From NCBI GenBank assembly GCA_038200385.1, contig JBBPYA010000319.1:1-33293 (forward strand): a DNA stretch of 33,293 nt. The letters run 5' to 3'. Position numbers and translations under genes: made by a program. This stretch comes from JBBPYA01 sp038200385. GTDB lineage: Bacteria; Actinomycetota; Actinomycetes; Mycobacteriales; Geodermatophilaceae. Each line of letters opens with the position of its first letter. Position 1 is the stretch's first letter. This document shows, in pieces, positions 20,444 to 28,020 of this stretch. The notes beneath the pieces were generated by a model. That model was not told the origin of the DNA, ran no database searches, and saw only the letters and a program-made list of their open reading frames with translations.

Positions 20444-20480
20444 TTGTGTGGCGCCATGGTTGATGTCATAGTGACGTCAT
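20444..20480 (+). promoter_or_regulatory. Promoter and direct-repeat operator of the RHH-DUF4097 operon
   Basis: TTGTGT (20444-20449), a 17-nt spacer and CATAGT (20467-20472) form a good promoter ending 6 nt before the ATG at 20479, so the mRNA should be leaderless. Two direct repeats, TGATGTCAT (20461-20469) and TGACGTCAT (20472-20480), 11 bp apart (one helical turn), cover the -10 and the start codon. Each contains a near-palindromic TGAYGTCA. A protein bound there would block RNA polymerase; the RHH protein encoded next is the obvious candidate, by inference. Confidence 0.7.
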
Positions 20481-20979
20481 GGAGTTGACGGGCTATATCG
20501 AGGCACTGCGACATGACCTGCAGGCAGCCGCCGCGGCCGGCGACGACCGGACCCGGGAGACCGCCCGACTGCTCGCCGGGGCCCTCGACCCGTCGGCCCG
20601 GCTCTGCCTCGTGGACGCCATGACGGCGATGGCCGACGAGGTGACGACGATCTGGGGTGCCGGATCGGTGGAGATCCGGATGCACGGCCGGGACCCGCAG
20701 GTCGTCGTGACCGCCGCCCAATCCCCTCTCCCACCGCCGGAGCCGGGCCCGTCCGGACCCGGAGAAGAGGACACCGACGACGGCGGGACCGCCCGCATCT
20801 CGCTGCGCCTGCCGGAGGGGCTGAAGGTCCGCGCCGAGCGCGCCGCCGCCCAGGAGGGCGTGTCACTGAACGCCTGGCTGGTCCGCGCCGTGGCCGGTGC
20901 GGTCCAACCGGGCGGCCGCCAGCGCGACCAGGGACCGGGACCGATCGGCCGCCGGTTCACCGGCGTCGCCCGCAGTTGA
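20479..20979 (+). CDS. Ribbon-helix-helix (Arc/HicB-like) domain protein, probable autoregulator
   Basis: A 166-residue protein in two parts. Residues 1-75 are helical with Ala-rich repeats (MELTGYIEALRHDLQAAA, DAMTAMADEVTTIW) and end in a short strand EIRMHG. A Pro/Gly/acidic linker (about 80-102) follows. Residues 104-142 read ARISLRLPEGLKVRAERAAAQEGVSLNAWLVRAV, a typical ribbon-helix-helix DNA-binding fold: the strand ARISLRL contacts DNA and the SLNAWLVRAV helix dimerises. The tail is basic. Similar proteins next to DUF4097 genes occur in many actinobacteria and are often labelled HicB-like, but there is no HicA toxin here. It is the first gene of a three-gene operon, with the operator overlapping its own start. 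Confidence 0.8.
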   Translation: MELTGYIEALRHDLQAAAAAGDDRTRETARLLAGALDPSARLCLVDAMTAMADEVTTIWGAGSVEIRMHGRDPQVVVTAAQSPLPPPEPGPSGPGEEDTDDGGTARISLRLPEGLKVRAERAAAQEGVSLNAWLVRAVAGAVQPGGRQRDQGPGPIGRRFTGVARS

Positions 20980-21049
20980 ACACCACCGGCCACCTCGCAA
21001 GGCCCACCCGCAGCGGGCGTACCCGACGCCCCACACCAGAGGAGTTTCC

Positions 21050-21859
21050 GTGCCTGCCCGGATCCACACGTTCCAGACCCCCGAACCGCTGAGCCTGCGG
21101 GTACGCAATCCCGCCGGTCAGGTCCTCATCACCGCCGAGGAGACCGCCGAGACGACCGTGGAGATCCTGCCGCGGGGCGGCTCCGGCCGGGACGGCGCCG
21201 ATGGCACCCGCGTCGAGCTGTCCGGCGACGGCCGGCACCTGGACATCGAGGCGCCCGAACGTCGATTCGGCTCGGCCGGTCGGCTGGCGATCACCGTCCG
21301 GCTGCCGGTGGGCTCGCGGGTCAGCGCCCGGACGGCGTCGGCCGATCTGACCTGCCGTGGGCCCGTCGGCGACCTCGAGGTGAGCACCGCCAGCGGCGAT
21401 GTCACGGCGGACCGGGTCGACGGGGACACGAACGCAGCCAGCGCGAGCGGGGACATCAGCTTCGGCACGGTGACCGGCAGCGTGGAGTGCAAGACCGCCT
21501 CCGGTGACGTCCGCGCGCACAGCGTCGGGGGCAGCTGCCGGGCCACGTCGGCCTCCGGCGACGTGTCGGTCGGGGACTGCGCCGGTGAGGTGCAGGTCCG
21601 CACCGCCTCCGGAGACGTCCAGATCAGACAAGCCGAGCGCGGCGCCGTGCACGTCACGACGATGTCCGGTGACGTCCGGGTCGGCGTACGCCGCGGCACG
21701 TTGGTGTGGCTGGACCTGTCCACGCTGTCCGGTCACACCCGGTCGGACCTGGAGACACGGCAGGACGCACCGTCCGACGATGCCGAGGTGCTGTCCATCA
21801 GCATCCGCACGATGAGCGGGGACATCAGCCTCGCGCCCAGCACGCATCCGGTGGCCTGA
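21050..21859 (+). CDS. DUF4097 beta-solenoid repeat protein
   Basis: A 269-residue protein made of short beta-strand repeats. After an N-terminal part (MPARIHTFQTPEPLSLRVRN) and a strand-rich region, nine repeats of 17-20 residues each carry a turn of the type TASGDV: TASADL, TASGDV, SASGDI, TASGDV, SASGDV, TASGDV, TMSGDV, TLSGHT, TMSGDI. This is the DUF4097 (putative adhesin, bactofilin-like) pattern and predicts a right-handed beta-solenoid. No signal peptide or membrane helix is visible, so despite the adhesin label it should be cytosolic. The GTG at 21050 has GGAG 5-6 nt upstream; the same frame is open back to about 20897, but that stretch overlaps the RHH gene. It lies 70 nt after the RHH gene. 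Function unknown. Confidence 0.85.
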   Translation: MPARIHTFQTPEPLSLRVRNPAGQVLITAEETAETTVEILPRGGSGRDGADGTRVELSGDGRHLDIEAPERRFGSAGRLAITVRLPVGSRVSARTASADLTCRGPVGDLEVSTASGDVTADRVDGDTNAASASGDISFGTVTGSVECKTASGDVRAHSVGGSCRATSASGDVSVGDCAGEVQVRTASGDVQIRQAERGAVHVTTMSGDVRVGVRRGTLVWLDLSTLSGHTRSDLETRQDAPSDDAEVLSISIRTMSGDISLAPSTHPVA

Positions 21860-21888
21860 GGGCCGCCCCACACCAGGAGGACACTCTC

Positions 21889-22053
21889 ATGATCGATTTC
21901 GACACGTACCTCGTGCAGGCCCATCAGCGCGACCTGCACCACGACGCCCAGGCCGCGGCCAGGGCCCGGCGCGTGCGGACCGCCCGCCGGCGCAACCGGC
22001 AGGCCACCCGCGCCCTGGACCGGGCCCGCACCGCCGAGTCGCTGCTCGGGTGA
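21889..22053 (+). CDS. Small basic helical protein, third gene of the RHH-DUF4097 operon
   Basis: A 54-residue protein: MIDFDTYLVQAHQRDLHHDAQ followed by an Arg/Ala-rich helix (ARARRVRTARRRNRQATRALDRARTAESLLG). It is strongly basic, predicted to be a single long amphipathic helix, with no membrane segment. CCAGGAGG 8 nt before the ATG is a strong ribosome binding site, and codon use is typical of the window, so it is very likely translated. It starts 29 nt after the DUF4097 gene. I do not recognise a family; a role in binding nucleic acid or the acidic solenoid partner is only a guess. Confidence 0.7.
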   Translation: MIDFDTYLVQAHQRDLHHDAQAAARARRVRTARRRNRQATRALDRARTAESLLG

Positions 22054-22078
22054 TGCGCGGCCGGCCCGGGCGTCGGCG

Positions 22079-23299
22079 TCACGACCCGCCCAGCACCGCC
22101 CGCAACGCCGGAGGGAGATCGCCCCGCTCTCCCACCGAGACCTCCGCCATCCCGAGCCAGCCGGCCATGGACCGCAGCTCGGCGGCCAGGGCGACGGCGA
22201 CCTCGGCGTGGTCCACGCCGGGCTCGGCGTAGGCGCCCGGTACCCGAAGGATCCCCGCCCGCCGGTCGGCCTTGAGATCGACCCGCCCCACCAGCCGGTC
22301 ACCGAGCAGGAACGGCAGCACGTAGTACCCGTGCACCCGCTTGGCGGCCGGGGTGTAGATCTCCAACCGGAACCGGAAGTCGAACAGACGCTCGGTGCGC
22401 GCGCGCTCCCAGATCAGCGAGTCGAACGGGCTGAGCAGCGCGCGGGCCCGGACCCGGCGGGGGCGGCGGGCACCCGGGTGTAGGTAGGCCGGGTGTCGCC
22501 AGCCCTGCACGGCGACCGGGAGCAGCTCGCCGGCCTCGACGAGCTCGGCCACCCGGGCCTGCGATTCGGCCGGACGGAGCCGGAAGTAGTCCCGTAGGTC
22601 CTTCTCGGTCGCGACTCCCTGGGCGCGTGCGGCCACCCGCACCAGCTCGCGCTGGCCGTCGGCCAGGCTCGGGGTCGGCAGGGCCAGGACGGCCGCCGGG
22701 ACGACCCGCTCGGTGAGGTCGTACCGGCGCTCGAAACCGGCGGTTCGGGTCGACGCGCTGAGCGCTCCGGTGAAGAAGAGCCACTCCATCGCGACCTTCC
22801 CGTCGTGCCACTCCCACATCGACCCGGCCCGCGGCGGCCGGTCCACGGCTACCGCAGCAGCACTGAGCGGCCCTGTCTCGCGCACCCGGGCGAGGACGTC
22901 GTCCACGAAGCCCGGCCTGTCCCGGGCCAACCGGCGCATCGAACCCCAGGCCTCCTCCGCCGACCGGGCCATCCGCCAGCGCAGGTGCGGGTGCAGCCGG
23001 ATCGGGACGAAGGAGGCCTCGTGCGCCCAGTACTCGAACAGCTCGCGCCGCCGGTAGGCCAGGCCGTCGAGGTCCGCCCGTGGATAGGGGCCGAGCCGGG
23101 AGAAGACCGGCAGGTAGTGCGAGCGGGACAGCACGTTGACCGAGTCGATCTGCAACAACCCGATCCGGTCGAGGACCCGCCGCAAGTGCCGGACATCAAC
23201 CGCGCCGCCCGGCGGTGGATCCAGAAACCCTTGCGCGGCCAACGCGATCCGGCGGGCCGACGCCGCGGAGATCCGCTCGGTCGGGACGGGAGGACTCAC
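22079..23299 (-). CDS. AlkZ/YcaQ-like winged-helix DNA glycosylase (HTH_42 family)
   Basis: A 406-residue member of the family including E. coli YcaQ (interstrand crosslink unhooking) and Streptomyces AlkZ (azinomycin resistance). The N-terminal winged helix carries LLQIDSVNVLSRSHYLPVFSRLG, with Gln50-Ile-Asp52 at the catalytic QxD position of the YcaQ branch. YWAHEASFVP, WEWHDGKVAMEWLF, LSPFDSLIWERARTERLF and VHGYYVLPFLLGDRLVGRVDLK are family hallmarks. Length matches YcaQ. The GTG start (23297-23299) is preceded by CAACAT at 7 nt. It converges on the RHH operon (25-nt gap) and is divergent from the DedA gene. Expected substrates are N7-alkylated purines or crosslinks, inferred from the family. 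Confidence 0.88.
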   Translation of the reverse strand: MSPPVPTERISAASARRIALAAQGFLDPPPGGAVDVRHLRRVLDRIGLLQIDSVNVLSRSHYLPVFSRLGPYPRADLDGLAYRRRELFEYWAHEASFVPIRLHPHLRWRMARSAEEAWGSMRRLARDRPGFVDDVLARVRETGPLSAAAVAVDRPPRAGSMWEWHDGKVAMEWLFFTGALSASTRTAGFERRYDLTERVVPAAVLALPTPSLADGQRELVRVAARAQGVATEKDLRDYFRLRPAESQARVAELVEAGELLPVAVQGWRHPAYLHPGARRPRRVRARALLSPFDSLIWERARTERLFDFRFRLEIYTPAAKRVHGYYVLPFLLGDRLVGRVDLKADRRAGILRVPGAYAEPGVDHAEVAVALAAELRSMAGWLGMAEVSVGERGDLPPALRAVLGGS

Positions 23300-23376
23300 G
23301 CCGGCGATGTTGCCATCGGGCACCGACAACCCGTGGTCGGCGCCCTGGTCGGGGGCCGCACGGCACACTGGCCGTT
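23300..23376. promoter_or_regulatory. Divergent promoter region, AlkZ-like / DedA genes
   Basis: The 77-nt gap holds CACACT (23364-23369, plus), 7 nt before the DedA GTG, and CAACAT (minus strand of 23307-23312), 7 nt before the AlkZ-like GTG. Both genes lack a Shine-Dalgarno sequence, so both are probably leaderless. No clear -35 element on either side. Confidence 0.45.
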
Positions 23377-24015
23377 GTGACGCAGTTCCTGCAGAGCCTC
23401 GGCGTGAACGGCGGATGGTGGCTCTACGCCGTACTCGGCGGCCTCGCGTTCGCCGAGGCGGCGTTCCTGCTCGGGATGGTGCTGCCCGGGGAAACCGCGC
23501 TGCTGGTCGGCGGCTTCCTGGCCCACGAAGGCTTTCTGGACATCCGCATCATGGTGGCGGTCGCGGTCGTCTGCGCCATTGCCGGCGACTCCGTGGGGTA
23601 CGAGTTCGGGCGGCATTTCGGCCCGGCGTTGCGCCGATCCCGGCTCGGGCGCTGGGTCGGCGAGCCACGCTGGCAGGCCGCGGACGCCTTCCTGCTCCGG
23701 CACGGCGGCAAGGCCGTCCTGATCGGGCGGGCCACCGCGCTGCTGCGGGCGCTGGTCCCGAGCATGGCCGGGATGGCGCGGATGCCGTACCTGCGCACGT
23801 TCCTGCCGTGGAACGCCGTGGGCGGTCTGCTGTGGGGCGCCGGCTGCGTGGCGCTCGGGTACGCCTTCGCCGCATCCCTGCCCACCGTGGAGCAGTACCT
23901 GCGGATCGGTCCGCTGCCGGTGGTCCTCATCGTCGGGGTCGTCGTCGTGGTCCTGGAGGTCCGGCGTCGGCGGCGCGAGCGCCGCGAGGTCGTCGACGAG
24001 TCGACGTCGGGTTAG
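23377..24015 (+). CDS. DedA family membrane protein
   Basis: A 212-residue inner-membrane protein of the DedA/SNARE-associated family, whose better-known members flip undecaprenyl phosphate or phospholipids. Seen: hydrophobic N-terminus, FLLGMVLPGETALLVGGFLA (the re-entrant loop with the conserved Glu of PGE), AGDSVGYEFGRHFG, and the second re-entrant part VLIGRATALLRALVPSMAGMARMPYLRTFLPWNAVGGLLWG with conserved Arg residues and Pro. It ends with a transmembrane helix and a very basic tail (RRRRRERR), cytosolic. The GTG start (23377) is leaderless in appearance. The stop overlaps that of the convergent amidohydrolase gene by 2 nt. Confidence 0.88.
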   Translation: MTQFLQSLGVNGGWWLYAVLGGLAFAEAAFLLGMVLPGETALLVGGFLAHEGFLDIRIMVAVAVVCAIAGDSVGYEFGRHFGPALRRSRLGRWVGEPRWQAADAFLLRHGGKAVLIGRATALLRALVPSMAGMARMPYLRTFLPWNAVGGLLWGAGCVALGYAFAASLPTVEQYLRIGPLPVVLIVGVVVVVLEVRRRRRERREVVDESTSG

Positions 24016-24854
24016 AGGTCCCCACCCTCCTCGACCAGCCGCTGCACCTCGCGCAGCACCATGCCGAGCCTGGCCTCCCGGACCAGCGGGACCTCTCGGC
24101 GGCGCCGGCGGACGCTGGCCAGGTCCAGGTCGACGACGAGCAGGTCGGGGCGGTCCACCGCCGCTTCGGCCACGACCGTCCCCCAGGGGTCGACGACGTG
24201 CGAGCCTCCCCAGAACGCCAGCTCCCCCTCCCGGCCGACCCGGTTGGCGAACACGACGTACACCTGGAACATCCGGCCGTAGAAGGTCGTGATGTCCCGC
24301 CAGTACGTCGGCGAGTCGTAGCGCTGCGGGAACCGGCTCTGCGCGCTGCTGGTGGGCATCAGCAGCAGGCGGGCCCCGTCCTGCACGGCGAGGAAGGCCA
24401 GCATCGGCTGCCAGGCGTCGTTGCAGGTCAGGATCGCGCACCGGTCCTGGCTGGTGTCGAAGGCACGCAACTGCTGGCCGGGACTGAAGTGCTTGCGCTC
24501 CTCGAAGATGTCGTAGGTCGGCAGGTAGAGCTTGCGGTGGACGTGTATCAGGACGCCGTCCTGGAAGTACGCCGCACTGTTGTAGGTGTGCACGCCGGCG
24601 CCGTCCTCGCAGAACCCGACCAGCAGGCCCATCGGGCCGGCCTCGGCGGCCAATCGGCGGAGCCGGGGATCGGAGGCCCGGATGCTGAGGTCCTCCTCGA
24701 CCTCGCCCACGGAATAGCCCGACAGGCTCAGCTCAGGGAAAATCAGCAGGTCGACGTTCTCCGCCCGGGCGGCGGCGACCGACTTGATGGCCCGCTCCAC
24801 GTTGGCGTCGATATCGCCGAGCGTGCAGTCCACCTGGGCTACGGCAACGCGCAT
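24012..24854 (-). CDS. Nitrilase-superfamily carbon-nitrogen hydrolase
   Basis: A 280-residue cytosolic amidohydrolase. The catalytic triad is complete: Glu41 (FPELSLSGY), Lys108 (HRKLYLPTYD) and Cys144 (LTCNDAWQP). NSAAYF, FANRVG and GGSHVVDPWG are further family features. These enzymes cleave non-peptide C-N bonds in amides, carbamoyl compounds or nitriles; the CNDAW motif fits amidases rather than true nitrilases, but the substrate is not known. The ATG at 24852-24854 has AAGGA 5 nt upstream. It is downstream of the betaine transporter genes on the same strand but separated by a strong hairpin (24928-24954), so it is probably a separate unit. Confidence 0.88.
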   Translation of the reverse strand: MRVAVAQVDCTLGDIDANVERAIKSVAAARAENVDLLIFPELSLSGYSVGEVEEDLSIRASDPRLRRLAAEAGPMGLLVGFCEDGAGVHTYNSAAYFQDGVLIHVHRKLYLPTYDIFEERKHFSPGQQLRAFDTSQDRCAILTCNDAWQPMLAFLAVQDGARLLLMPTSSAQSRFPQRYDSPTYWRDITTFYGRMFQVYVVFANRVGREGELAFWGGSHVVDPWGTVVAEAAVDRPDLLVVDLDLASVRRRRREVPLVREARLGMVLREVQRLVEEGGDL

Positions 24855-24927
24855 CGCATCCTTCCCGGTCCTCGACGTCCTACCCACCAACGTGCTACCC
24901 CCCGGATGGTCCCACTACACCAACGAG

Positions 24928-24954
24928 GCGGGGCCGGCACTGGGCCGGCCCCGC
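24928..24954 (-). terminator. Hairpin terminator after the betaine transporter operon
   Basis: GCGGGGCCGGC, loop ACTGG, GCCGGCCCCGC: a perfect 11-bp GC stem with a 5-nt loop, 26 nt after the stop of the binding-protein gene. No U-tract follows, the usual form in GC-rich actinobacteria. Confidence 0.75.
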
Positions 24955-24979
24955 TCCGCAGTCGTTGCTACGGCCGGTT

Positions 24980-25936
24980 TCAGCCGACGAAGCCCATGTC
25001 CTGCATCCACTGGTTGGCGACGTCCTCGGCGGTCTCACCGTCGACGTCGACCTTGGCGTTCAGCTCGGTGATCACCTTGTCGGTGAGCGCCTCGCTGATC
25101 GGCGCCATGATGTCAGCGATGGCCGGGTACATGTCCAGGGTCTCCTGCCGCATCGTCAGCGCGGCCTTGTACTCGACGAAGAAGTTCTTGTCGTCCTCGA
25201 GCGCCGTGAGCTTGTTGGCGATGATCCGGCCGTCGGTGGAGAACACCTCGCCGAAGTTGCAGCCGCTGCCGACCTGTGTGTACACCAGCGACAGGTCCAA
25301 CTCGTTGACGTTGGAGAACTTGAAGCCGTATGCCTTCTCCAGGCCGGGCAGCCCGTCGTCGCGGTTGATGAACTCACTCGCTGCGCACAGCGTGCCCTGG
25401 TCGGGGTTGGCCTGGATGTAGGCCGCCGCGTCGCTCATCGTGGCCAGGTTGTTCTGCGACGCGAAGTCGCTGTTGACCGCGATCCGGTAGGTGTCGTTCA
25501 GCGGAGCCGGCTTCAGCCAGGCGACCCCGTTCGCCTTGTCGGCATCCGAGACCGCCTGGTAGAGGTCGGACGGGACGTCCGTCGTCGTGTTGCCCAGGAT
25601 GTTGACCCACCCGGTGCCGGTGTAGTCCCAGTACATGTCCAGGTCCTTGCTCAGCAGCGCCTCGCGAACCGTGGCACTGCCGCTGAGGGACACCTCCTTG
25701 GCCTGCGCTCCGGCATTGGTCAGCGCCGCGATGGTGATGTACTTCAGGATGTCGGACTCGGTGAACTCCTTCGAGCCGACGGTGAGGTTGGCGCCGGACA
25801 GCGCGTCCGTGCTCTCCCCCGACCCGCCACCGCTGCTCCCAGTGCTGCCGCTGGAACCGCCGCAGGCGGTGAGCAGCATCGCCACCGCCGCGCCCAGCGC
25901 CGCGACCGTCTTACCCCGGCCAGTCGATCGTGTCAT
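24980..25936 (-). CDS. opuCC: Glycine betaine/carnitine/choline-type ABC importer substrate-binding lipoprotein
   Basis: A 318-residue OpuAC-family binding protein. A signal peptide with lipobox LLTAC (Cys25 lipidated) is followed by a Ser/Gly linker (26-48) and the binding domain starting NLTVGSKEFTESDILKYI; VGSKxFTE is characteristic of OpuC/ProX proteins. The segment DLDMYWDYTGTGW supplies aromatic residues of the kind that form the cation-binding cage for quaternary amines. It should be anchored on the outside of the membrane and deliver substrate to the two permeases. A strong AGGAAGAAGGG ribosome binding site precedes the ATG. Last gene of its operon, 69 nt after the second permease gene. 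The exact quaternary amine is unknown. Confidence 0.93.
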   Translation of the reverse strand: MTRSTGRGKTVAALGAAVAMLLTACGGSSGSTGSSGGGSGESTDALSGANLTVGSKEFTESDILKYITIAALTNAGAQAKEVSLSGSATVREALLSKDLDMYWDYTGTGWVNILGNTTTDVPSDLYQAVSDADKANGVAWLKPAPLNDTYRIAVNSDFASQNNLATMSDAAAYIQANPDQGTLCAASEFINRDDGLPGLEKAYGFKFSNVNELDLSLVYTQVGSGCNFGEVFSTDGRIIANKLTALEDDKNFFVEYKAALTMRQETLDMYPAIADIMAPISEALTDKVITELNAKVDVDGETAEDVANQWMQDMGFVG

Positions 25937-26005
25937 TGCGTGCCCTTCTTCCTGTCTCGTCGGCCTCGACCGGTTGTCGGGCGACCTGCGAAGTCGTTCG
26001 TGTGC

Positions 26006-26806
26006 TCACAAGCCCTTGGGGCGCAACACGTCTTCGGCGATACCCGCGATGTAGTCGACGAGCAACGCGAGTACCGCGGTGAGCACGGCGCCGACGATCT
26101 GCACCGTGAGTCGGTTCGTGGACAGCCCGGCGACGATGACCCGTCCGAGTCCACCGGCGTTGATGTACGCGGCCAGCGTCGCGGTCCCGACGTTGATGAC
26201 CAGCGCCGTCCGGACACCGGCCAGGATGATCGGGACAGCCAAGGGCAGCTCGATCCGCCGAAGTACCTGGAACTTGGAGATCCCCATCCCGCGGCCGGCC
26301 TCGAGGATGTTCTCGTCGACCTGCTGCAGGCCCACCATCGTGTTGCGCAGGACGGGCAGCACGGTGTAGGCCACCAGCCCGACGATCGCCGCCCAGGTCC
26401 CGATGAACAGGAACGCCACCGCCAGCAGCGCCAGGACGCCGATCGTCGGGAGGGCCTGCCCGATGTTGACCACGGCGAGCAGGCCAGGTCGGAAGCTGCG
26501 GCTGAACGGCCGAGTGAACAGGACCCCGAGCGGGATCGCGATGGCGATGACGAAGATCGTCGAGATCACCGTCAGCTGGATGTGCTCCCAGGTGCGCGCG
26601 AGCAGGAAGCTACCGTTGAGTGAGCGGACCTCGATGGAGTCCAGCTCCTGTGAGCGGACGTAGAGGTAGAGCGCAACCAGCACCAGCGCAAGGAACACGG
26701 GCATGCCGAGGTAGCCGGCCAGGCTCCGCCGGTGTCGACTCACCGGTACGACGCCCGCGGCCGCCGCCAACCCGCCGCCGGCCGAGACGTCCACCCCGCT
26801 GCTCAC
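26006..26806 (-). CDS. opuCD: Glycine betaine-type ABC importer permease (second permease)
   Basis: A 266-residue integral membrane protein with about six helices. The EAA loop EAGRGMGISKFQVLRRIELPLAVPIILAG, which contacts the ATPase, is clear. A cytosolic N-terminus of about 30 residues precedes the first helix (VFLALVLVALYLYV). An extracytoplasmic stretch between helices 1 and 2 (RSQELDSIEVRSLNG) is longer than in the first permease. The GTG start overlaps the stop of the ATPase gene by 4 nt (GTGA). It pairs with the permease at 28017-28661 to form the membrane channel. Confidence 0.92.
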   Translation of the reverse strand: MSSGVDVSAGGGLAAAAGVVPVSRHRRSLAGYLGMPVFLALVLVALYLYVRSQELDSIEVRSLNGSFLLARTWEHIQLTVISTIFVIAIAIPLGVLFTRPFSRSFRPGLLAVVNIGQALPTIGVLALLAVAFLFIGTWAAIVGLVAYTVLPVLRNTMVGLQQVDENILEAGRGMGISKFQVLRRIELPLAVPIILAGVRTALVINVGTATLAAYINAGGLGRVIVAGLSTNRLTVQIVGAVLTAVLALLVDYIAGIAEDVLRPKGL

Positions 26807-28020
26807 GTCGCCGCGCCCTTTGTCAACGAGTCCGCGCCGTCCGCGTCGCCGAGTTCGGCGCGCGCCTTGGCCCGGGCCGTCGTCCGCATCCCGCGGATCG
26901 CCTCGTTGATCTGGTCGATGTCGACGATGCCCTGGTAGGCACCGGTCGAGTCGACGACGATCGCCACGCTGTAGTTGGCGGTGATCAGCTCGTTCAGGGC
27001 GTCGTTCAGGGTCGCCTCCGGCTGAACGACGGCCTCCGGCGGCAGCCCGACCTGGTCCAGGCCGCGGCCGTCGGCCCGCTCGGCGTCACCGGCACTGACC
27101 CACCGGCACGGCCGGTGCTGCTCGTCCAGCACGAGCACCGCGCCCTTGTCCGAGGCCCGCAGCGCGTCCACGACCGCGGCGCTGCCGGCGTTCCGGTCGA
27201 CCGTCGGCCACTGGGTCAGCTCGATGTCGCGGACCCGGCTGAGGTTGAGTCGCTTCAGGGACGCCCCGGACCCGATGAAGTCGGCCACGAAGTCGCTGGC
27301 CGGCGCGGTCAGGATCTGCTCGGGGGTGTCGTACTGCGCGATCCGGGAACCCTCCTGCAGGATCGCGATCCGGTCGCCCATCTTGATCGCTTCGTCGATG
27401 TCATGGGTGACGAAGACGATCGTCTTGCGCACCTCAGCCTGCAGCCGCAGGAACTCGTTCTGCAGCCGGTCCCGGGTGATCGGGTCGATGGCCCCGAACG
27501 GCTCGTCCATCAGCATGACCGCAGGGTCGCCACTGAGGGCTCGCGCGACGCCCACCCGTTGCCGCTGACCACCGGAGAGCTGCTTGGGATAGCGGTTGCG
27601 GTATGTCGCCGGCGACATGCTGACGGTCTCGAGGAGCTCGTCGACGCGGGCCTCGATCCGCTTGGCGTCCCAGCCGAGCAGCTTGGGGACGGTGGCGATG
27701 TTCTCGGCGATGGTCTGGTGCGGGAACAGCCCGATCTGCTGGATGACGTACCCGATCCGGCGACGCAACTGGTCCGGGTCCTCGTGCGTCACGTCCTTGT
27801 CGTCGACGATGATCCGCCCGGATGTTGGCTCGATGATCCGGTTGATCATCTTCATCGTCGTCGTCTTGCCGCAGCCCGAGGGGCCGACCAGGATGACGAT
27901 CTCGCCCTCCGGCACCTCCAGGCTGAGGTCCTCCACCGCGGGCTTGGACTCGCTGGGGTACTGCTTGGACAGGTTCTCGAGCCGGATCATGATCCGGCCC
28001 GGCTGCGCAGGGTTCGTCAT
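26803..28020 (-). CDS. opuCA: Betaine-type ABC importer ATPase with C-terminal CBS domains
   Basis: A 405-residue ATPase that energises uptake. Walker A GPSGCGKT at 46-53, Q-loop YVIQQIGLFPH, signature LSGGQ at 148-152, Walker B VMLMDEP at 168-174 and switch His in FVTHD. After the nucleotide-binding domain, two CBS units (about 275-390, including GAVLVLDEQHRP and NYSVAIVVDSTGAYQGIVD) form the regulatory part that in OpuA-type systems senses ionic strength or c-di-AMP. Then comes a basic tail. The ATG at 28018-28020 overlaps the upstream permease stop (ATGA) and has GAGGGG 7 nt upstream, preferred over an internal ATG ten codons later. Confidence 0.95.
   Translation of the reverse strand: MTNPAQPGRIMIRLENLSKQYPSESKPAVEDLSLEVPEGEIVILVGPSGCGKTTTMKMINRIIEPTSGRIIVDDKDVTHEDPDQLRRRIGYVIQQIGLFPHQTIAENIATVPKLLGWDAKRIEARVDELLETVSMSPATYRNRYPKQLSGGQRQRVGVARALSGDPAVMLMDEPFGAIDPITRDRLQNEFLRLQAEVRKTIVFVTHDIDEAIKMGDRIAILQEGSRIAQYDTPEQILTAPASDFVADFIGSGASLKRLNLSRVRDIELTQWPTVDRNAGSAAVVDALRASDKGAVLVLDEQHRPCRWVSAGDAERADGRGLDQVGLPPEAVVQPEATLNDALNELITANYSVAIVVDSTGAYQGIVDIDQINEAIRGMRTTARAKARAELGDADGADSLTKGAAT

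Noticed and set aside
20479..20979. Complete HicAB toxin-antitoxin locus
   Set aside because: The RHH protein is HicB-like only in its DNA-binding part, and no HicA-like small toxin is adjacent.
20897..21049. N-terminal extension of the DUF4097 protein
   Set aside because: It overlaps the RHH gene in another frame and lacks a ribosome binding site, whereas GTG 21050 has one.
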